64,000 nt of DNA from Salinigranum marinum (lineage in GTDB: Archaea; Halobacteriota; Halobacteria; Halobacteriales; Haloferacaceae): the NCBI RefSeq assembly GCF_024228675.1, contig NZ_CP100461.1, forward strand, positions 3,531,398 to 3,595,397, written 5' to 3'. Of this stretch, positions 60,657-64,000 are shown piece by piece; positions within the stretch are counted from its first letter, which is position 1; every line of letters starts with the position of its first letter. The notes under the pieces were generated by a model. The model had not been told where the DNA came from. It worked only from the letters and a program-made list of their open reading frames with translations, and ran no database searches. Made by a program: the position numbers and the translations under genes.

Positions 60657-60926
60657 TTACCCGGAAAAAAACTGCACCACCAGTCCGACGGCCCACAGCG
60701 ACGCGGCACCGACGAGCAGGTACGCTTTCGGGCCGTACTCGGTGACGGTCGGGCTCGTCTCGTACCGGAGGAGGCCGTACAGGCTACCGACGAGGAGGAC
60801 GATCCCGCCCACGAACCGGAGCACGGCCACGGCGGTGAGCCGTGGACGGTCGGCGATGCCGACCTGGAGCAGCGTCAGGAGGGCGACGACGAGGAGAGAC
60901 AGGGCGACCGCACGGGAGGGATGCAT
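60657..60926 (-). CDS. Small three-pass membrane protein
   Basis: The 89-residue protein has three hydrophobic segments (about 6-22, 31-48, 68-86), including [19 protein letters not shown] and [22 protein letters not shown] 60926 gives a haloarchaeal-like size; the frame is open far upstream but Arg-rich there. Function unknown. Confidence 0.68.
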   Translation of the reverse strand: MHPSRAVALSLLVVALLTLLQVGIADRPRLTAVAVLRFVGGIVLLVGSLYGLLRYETSPTVTEYGPKAYLLVGAASLWAVGLVVQFFSG

Positions 60927-61129
60927 CGGTCGGGCTGGTCCTCGCTCGGCGGGGGGATATAGCTTGCCCCACACGTCGTGCGTTCGGACCCGCGACCCGC
61001 GGCGTCGACGGCGTTCACCTCCGAGCCGGCGACACGCCCGACGAATCCGTTGTACACTCCCACACGGCCGGAACCCACGCACTGAGAGACAGCGGACGGT
61101 ATAAGTCGCCGGAACCCCCAGGGCCGAGT

Positions 61130-62182
61130 ATGAAGCACCGCGAACTCGGTGACTCCGGCGTCGAGGTCTCCGAAGTCGGCTTCGGCGCGTGGGTCGTCGG
61201 TACGGACTGGTGGGGCGACCGCACGGAGGAGCAGGCGATCGATCTGGTCCACCACGCCCTCGACTGCGGCATCACCTACATCGACACCGGCGACGTTTAC
61301 GGCCACGGCGACTCCGAGAAACTCATCGGACGCGCGCTGGACGGCAGACGTGACGAGGTCACGCTGTCGACGAAGATCGGCTACGACTTCTACAACAACC
61401 CCCAGGCGGGCCACGGCGAACTCCCCAAGGAGATCACGCCCGAGTGGATCCGAACCGCAGTCGAGCGGTCGCTCGACCGGCTGGGGACGGACCACATCGA
61501 GTTCCTCCAGTTGCACAACGCGAACGTCGACGAGGTGACGCCCGACGTCGTCGAAGCCTTAGAAGAACTCCGCGAGGAGGGGACAGTCGACGCCCTGGGC
61601 TGGGCGCTCGGCCCTTCGATCGGCTGGCTCGCCGAGGGCGACCGGGCGGTCGAACTCGACTTCGACGCGGTCCAGACCGTCTTCAACGTCTTCGAGCAGA
61701 CCCCCGGCCGGCACTTCGTCGAGACGATCCGCGCGACCGATGCCGACACCTCGGTCGTCGCGCGCGTCCCGCACTCCTCGGGCCTCCTGAACGAGCAGGT
61801 GACGCCCGACACCGAGTTAGGAAAGGGCGACCACCGGGCACACCGCCCCTCCGAGTGGTACGAGACGGGCTGGGAGAAGCTCGAACGCCTCCGGTTCCTC
61901 GAACGAGGGGGTGAGCGGACGATGGCGCAGGCGTCGATCCAGTGGCTCCTCTCACACGACGAGGTCGCCGCGGTGACCCCGACGTTCCGGACGAAAGCGG
62001 ACGTGACCGCGTGGGCCGACGCGCCCGAGACGCCGCCGCTCTCCGACGAGGAGGTCCGCCGGGTGGAGGAACTGTCCCAGGAGAACTTCGGCGTCGACCG
62101 CTTCGACGGGATGGACTCGCTCCGCTCGTCCGTGGGCGGAGCCGACCTCGAGGGCGTCGACAAGCAGGCGGCGGGTGACTGA
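61130..62182 (+). CDS. Aldo/keto reductase
   Basis: The 350-residue TIM-barrel protein has the AKR tetrad pattern: Asp and Tyr in YIDTGDVYGHGDSEKLIGRAL, Lys in TLSTKIGYDF and the FLQLHN strand in the His position. It reduces aldehydes or ketones with NADPH. A GGTATAAG box (61098-61105) at -28 supports ATG 61130. A small membrane protein gene follows after 2 nt. Confidence 0.92.
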   Translation: MKHRELGDSGVEVSEVGFGAWVVGTDWWGDRTEEQAIDLVHHALDCGITYIDTGDVYGHGDSEKLIGRALDGRRDEVTLSTKIGYDFYNNPQAGHGELPKEITPEWIRTAVERSLDRLGTDHIEFLQLHNANVDEVTPDVVEALEELREEGTVDALGWALGPSIGWLAEGDRAVELDFDAVQTVFNVFEQTPGRHFVETIRATDADTSVVARVPHSSGLLNEQVTPDTELGKGDHRAHRPSEWYETGWEKLERLRFLERGGERTMAQASIQWLLSHDEVAAVTPTFRTKADVTAWADAPETPPLSDEEVRRVEELSQENFGVDRFDGMDSLRSSVGGADLEGVDKQAAGD

Positions 62183-62184
62183 CG

Positions 62185-62400
62185 ATGTCGAAAGCGAAAC
62201 TGCTGAAGCTCACGCTTGCCGTCCACGCCGTGCTGGCGGCCGTCGTGGCCGTCGACGCGCGCCGCCACGGCCGCTGCGTCGGCAAGTGGGTGGCCGTCAC
62301 GCTCCTGACCGGTCTCGTGGGCGTCGCCGCGTACGTCCTCTCGGGGGGTGACGACGACGTCCCGCTGGACGAACTCGTCGATCAGGTCGAGCTAGAGTAG
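62185..62400 (+). CDS. Small two-pass membrane protein (71 residues)
   Basis: The 71-residue protein has two hydrophobic segments (about 7-24 and 34-52) and an acidic tail (DDDVPLDELVDQVELE). It starts 2 nt after the aldo/keto reductase stop, so it is probably in the same transcript, and overlaps the convergent kinase gene's 3' end by 9 nt. Function unknown. Confidence 0.68.
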   Translation: MSKAKLLKLTLAVHAVLAAVVAVDARRHGRCVGKWVAVTLLTGLVGVAAYVLSGGDDDVPLDELVDQVELE

Positions 62401-64000
62401 GAACTCGAACCGCGCCCCGCCCTCGCGTCCCTCCGTCAGCCGAACGTCCCAGCCGTGGGCGTCGGCGACCGCGCTGACGATGGCGAGCCCGAACCCGGTG
62501 CCGTCGGCGTCGGTCGAGTAGCCGTGTTCGAAGACCGTCTCGCGCTCGTCCTCGGGGATCCCGGGGCCGTCGTCCTCGACGAAGAACCCGCGGCGGTCGA
62601 CGTCGTCGCTCCCGCCGGCCCGGAGCGCGCCGATGCGGACCGTCGGCCCGGTGCCGTCGGCGTCGACGGTCCGCTGGCCCTCCGACGAGCCGTGTTCGAC
62701 GGTGTCACCGGACTGCACGGCAGTCCGGTTGCTCGTGGAGCCGTGCTCCACGCTGTCCTCACGAGCCGGCGAGTGAGGGCTCGTGGAGCCGTGCTCCACG
62801 CTGTTCTGCAGGAGGTTCTCGAGGAGTTCGCGCAGTCGGCTCCGGTCGGCTTCGACGGTCGGTTCGTCGTCCACGACGAGTTCGCCCGGTCCGAGTCCCG
62901 CCCAGCACGTCCGCGCGAGCGCGCCGACGTCAACGGCCTCGGTGTCGCCCGCGCCGCGGCCCTGCCGGGCGAGGGTGAGCAGGTCCGCGACGAGTTCCTC
63001 CATGCGGTCGTGGCTCTCGGTCACGGCGTCGAGGTGCTCCGCGGCGGCGTCGCGGGACGGGGCGTCGCGGGCGAGTTCGAGCCGGCCCTGCGCGACGTTC
63101 AGCGGGTTGCGGAGGTCGTGGCTGACCACGGAGGCGAACTCGTCGAGCCGGCTGTTCCGCTCGCGGAGTTCGGCCTCCTGTCTGCGGAGCGTCTCCTCTC
63201 GCTCGGCCCGTTCGAGCGCGGCCTCGACGTTCGCACAGAGCACCTTCGCCAGCGAGACGTCCGTCTCGTCGAACTGGGCGGGGAGGGACGAGCCGGCGAG
63301 GAAGACGCCGCGGTCGCCGAGCGGGACGATGAGTTCGCTGCGGACCCGCGTCGTCGGATCCATCACGCCCCGCGCCTCGTTCACGCGGTCGTACACGCGG
63401 GTCTCGCCGGTCTCGAACGCCTCGAACGTGAGGCTCTCGCCGCGCTCGAACGCCGGGAGGTCACCCCGGTCGCCGAGGAACTCGCGCGTCCGGTCGCTCG
63501 CCGCGGCGGGGACGAGTGCGTCCCGGTCGGGGTCGTACAGGTGGACGCCGCAGATGTCGTGGCTCAGGACGTCCCGTGCGGTCGTGATCGCGACATCGGC
63601 CACCTCCGTCTCGGTCTCGGCGTTCATGAGGCTCCGCGTCGTCTCGTGGAGCCGCTCGAGACGCTCCTCGCGCTGGACCCGGTCGAGCGCCGCCTGGGCG
63701 TTCGTCGCCAGCAGGCCGACGACCTCGACGCTCCCCTCGAGCGTCCCGTCGGGCTCCGCCGCGGCGACCAGCAGTCCGTGGTCGCCGAGCGGGACGACGA
63801 GCAGGTCGAGCGCCGCCCAGAGGTCGTGCTCCGCGGCGGGAACGACTCGGCTCTCTCCGGCCCGGAACGCTGCCCAGACCGCCTCGGTGGCGGGCGTGAT
63901 CGTGGTCGTCGACAGGTCCGCGGCGGTCTCGTCGATCATCTCCGGGGTGAGCGATCCCGCGTCGTCGGGGGTGTAGACGCCGACCAGCTCGGGATCGAGC
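62392..64000 (-). CDS. Sensor histidine kinase, GAF domains, 5' end cut by the window
   Basis: The coding frame is open to the right edge. Reading from the edge it has a GAF-like repeat, a second GAF-like sensor (ERLHETTRSLMNAETETEVADVA to VPLGDRGVFLAGSS), a coiled coil, the phospho-acceptor H box FASVVSHDLRNPLNVAQG, and the ATPase domain with ENLLQNSVEHGST (N box), FFVEDDGPGIP (G1) and GTGFGLAIV (G2). Between N and G1 boxes are three copies of a VEHGS segment; on DNA level there is a perfect 26-bp direct repeat (62731-62756, 62779-62804). No response-regulator gene is adjacent. No membrane segment is seen in the visible part. Confidence 0.9.
   Translation of the reverse strand, partial: LDPELVGVYTPDDAGSLTPEMIDETAADLSTTTITPATEAVWAAFRAGESRVVPAAEHDLWAALDLLVVPLGDHGLLVAAAEPDGTLEGSVEVVGLLATNAQAALDRVQREERLERLHETTRSLMNAETETEVADVAITTARDVLSHDICGVHLYDPDRDALVPAAASDRTREFLGDRGDLPAFERGESLTFEAFETGETRVYDRVNEARGVMDPTTRVRSELIVPLGDRGVFLAGSSLPAQFDETDVSLAKVLCANVEAALERAEREETLRRQEAELRERNSRLDEFASVVSHDLRNPLNVAQGRLELARDAPSRDAAAEHLDAVTESHDRMEELVADLLTLARQGRGAGDTEAVDVGALARTCWAGLGPGELVVDDEPTVEADRSRLRELLENLLQNSVEHGSTSPHSPAREDSVEHGSTSNRTAVQSGDTVEHGSSEGQRTVDADGTGPTVRIGALRAGGSDDVDRRGFFVEDDGPGIPEDERETVFEHGYSTDADGTGFGLAIVSAVADAHGWDVRLTEGREGGARFEFLL
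62684..62804. repeat. Palindrome-bearing repeat within the histidine kinase ATPase domain
   Basis: Two identical 26-bp copies (62731-62756, 62779-62804) at a 48-bp period (16 codons), each containing the palindrome GTGGAGC-CGT-GCTCCAC, and a third degenerate copy near 62684-62706. Between copies lies another perfect palindrome, ACCGGACTGC-ACG-GCAGTCCGGT (62707-62729). All lengths keep the reading frame. Confidence 0.75.

Overview
This is a 64 kb stretch of a haloarchaeal (class Halobacteria) chromosome. The DNA is strongly GC-rich, the predicted proteins are rich in Asp and Glu, and many genes have a TATA-like box 25-28 nt before the start codon, which is the leaderless-transcript arrangement. 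The informational genes are archaeal: DnaG-type primase, aIF2-gamma, Rpo7/Spt4, S24e and a Kae1-Bud32 fusion. I name no genus. Nearly all of it reads as core chromosome. I see no CRISPR array, rRNA, transposase, replication origin or intact integrated element.

Layout. 1-5.4 kb: HAD hydrolase, LWR-salt-like protein, pterin dehydratase, then a heme-branch operon (glutamyl-tRNA reductase, siroheme synthase, fused siroheme decarboxylase). 5.4-10.2 kb: a canonical cis-prenyltransferase, a small membrane protein, a cis-prenyltransferase homologue without the DGN motif, a divergent DUF92 membrane protein and a GNAT enzyme. 10-20 kb: DnaG, a TIM-barrel isomerase-like protein, a two-gene sodium:solute symporter, a flavin-type oxidoreductase, YqcI/YcgG, an isochorismatase-like hydrolase, a CARF-like/wHTH regulator, an enolase-superfamily enzyme and a DUF1405 membrane protein. 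20-30 kb: PdxS, homoserine kinase, dodecin, an FAD oxidoreductase, an aldehyde:ferredoxin oxidoreductase family protein, a 57-residue zinc-binding protein, thiolase and MobA. 30-36 kb: AAA ATPase, PhnP-like hydrolase, amidase and a nuclease-like DUF5787 protein.

36-43 kb is the information-processing operon: aIF2-gamma, PIN protein, Rpo7, Spt4, dephospho-CoA kinase, S24e, Kae1-Bud32, then DUF5808 and XTP pyrophosphatase. S27ae, which I would expect after S24e, is not there. 43-49 kb: a PIN-like gene with a tiny overlapping partner, a candidate structured RNA, a TrkA-type protein, a membrane hydrolase, a large orphan adenine-specific methyltransferase and an AIM24 protein. 49-53 kb: tRNA-Gly, NAD synthase, enoyl-CoA hydratase, tRNA-Thr and tRNA-Ser. 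53-56 kb: small haloarchaeal proteins including an Nmad3-type protein. 56-61 kb: a fructan module (GH68 fructosyltransferase and GH32 fructosidase, neither with a signal peptide) beside a hexapeptide acyltransferase. 61-64 kb: aldo/keto reductase and a histidine kinase that runs off the right edge.

The observations I rate highest are these. (1) tRNA-Gly and tRNA-Ser are each followed by a palindrome whose far arm copies the tRNA 3' end, with the same geometry at both genes. (2) The histidine kinase has a palindrome-bearing repeat inserted in its N-box region. (3) A TATA-led chain of hairpins lies at 43.4-43.6 kb. (4) The second cis-prenyltransferase has lost its catalytic Asp, like NgBR/Nus1 subunits.
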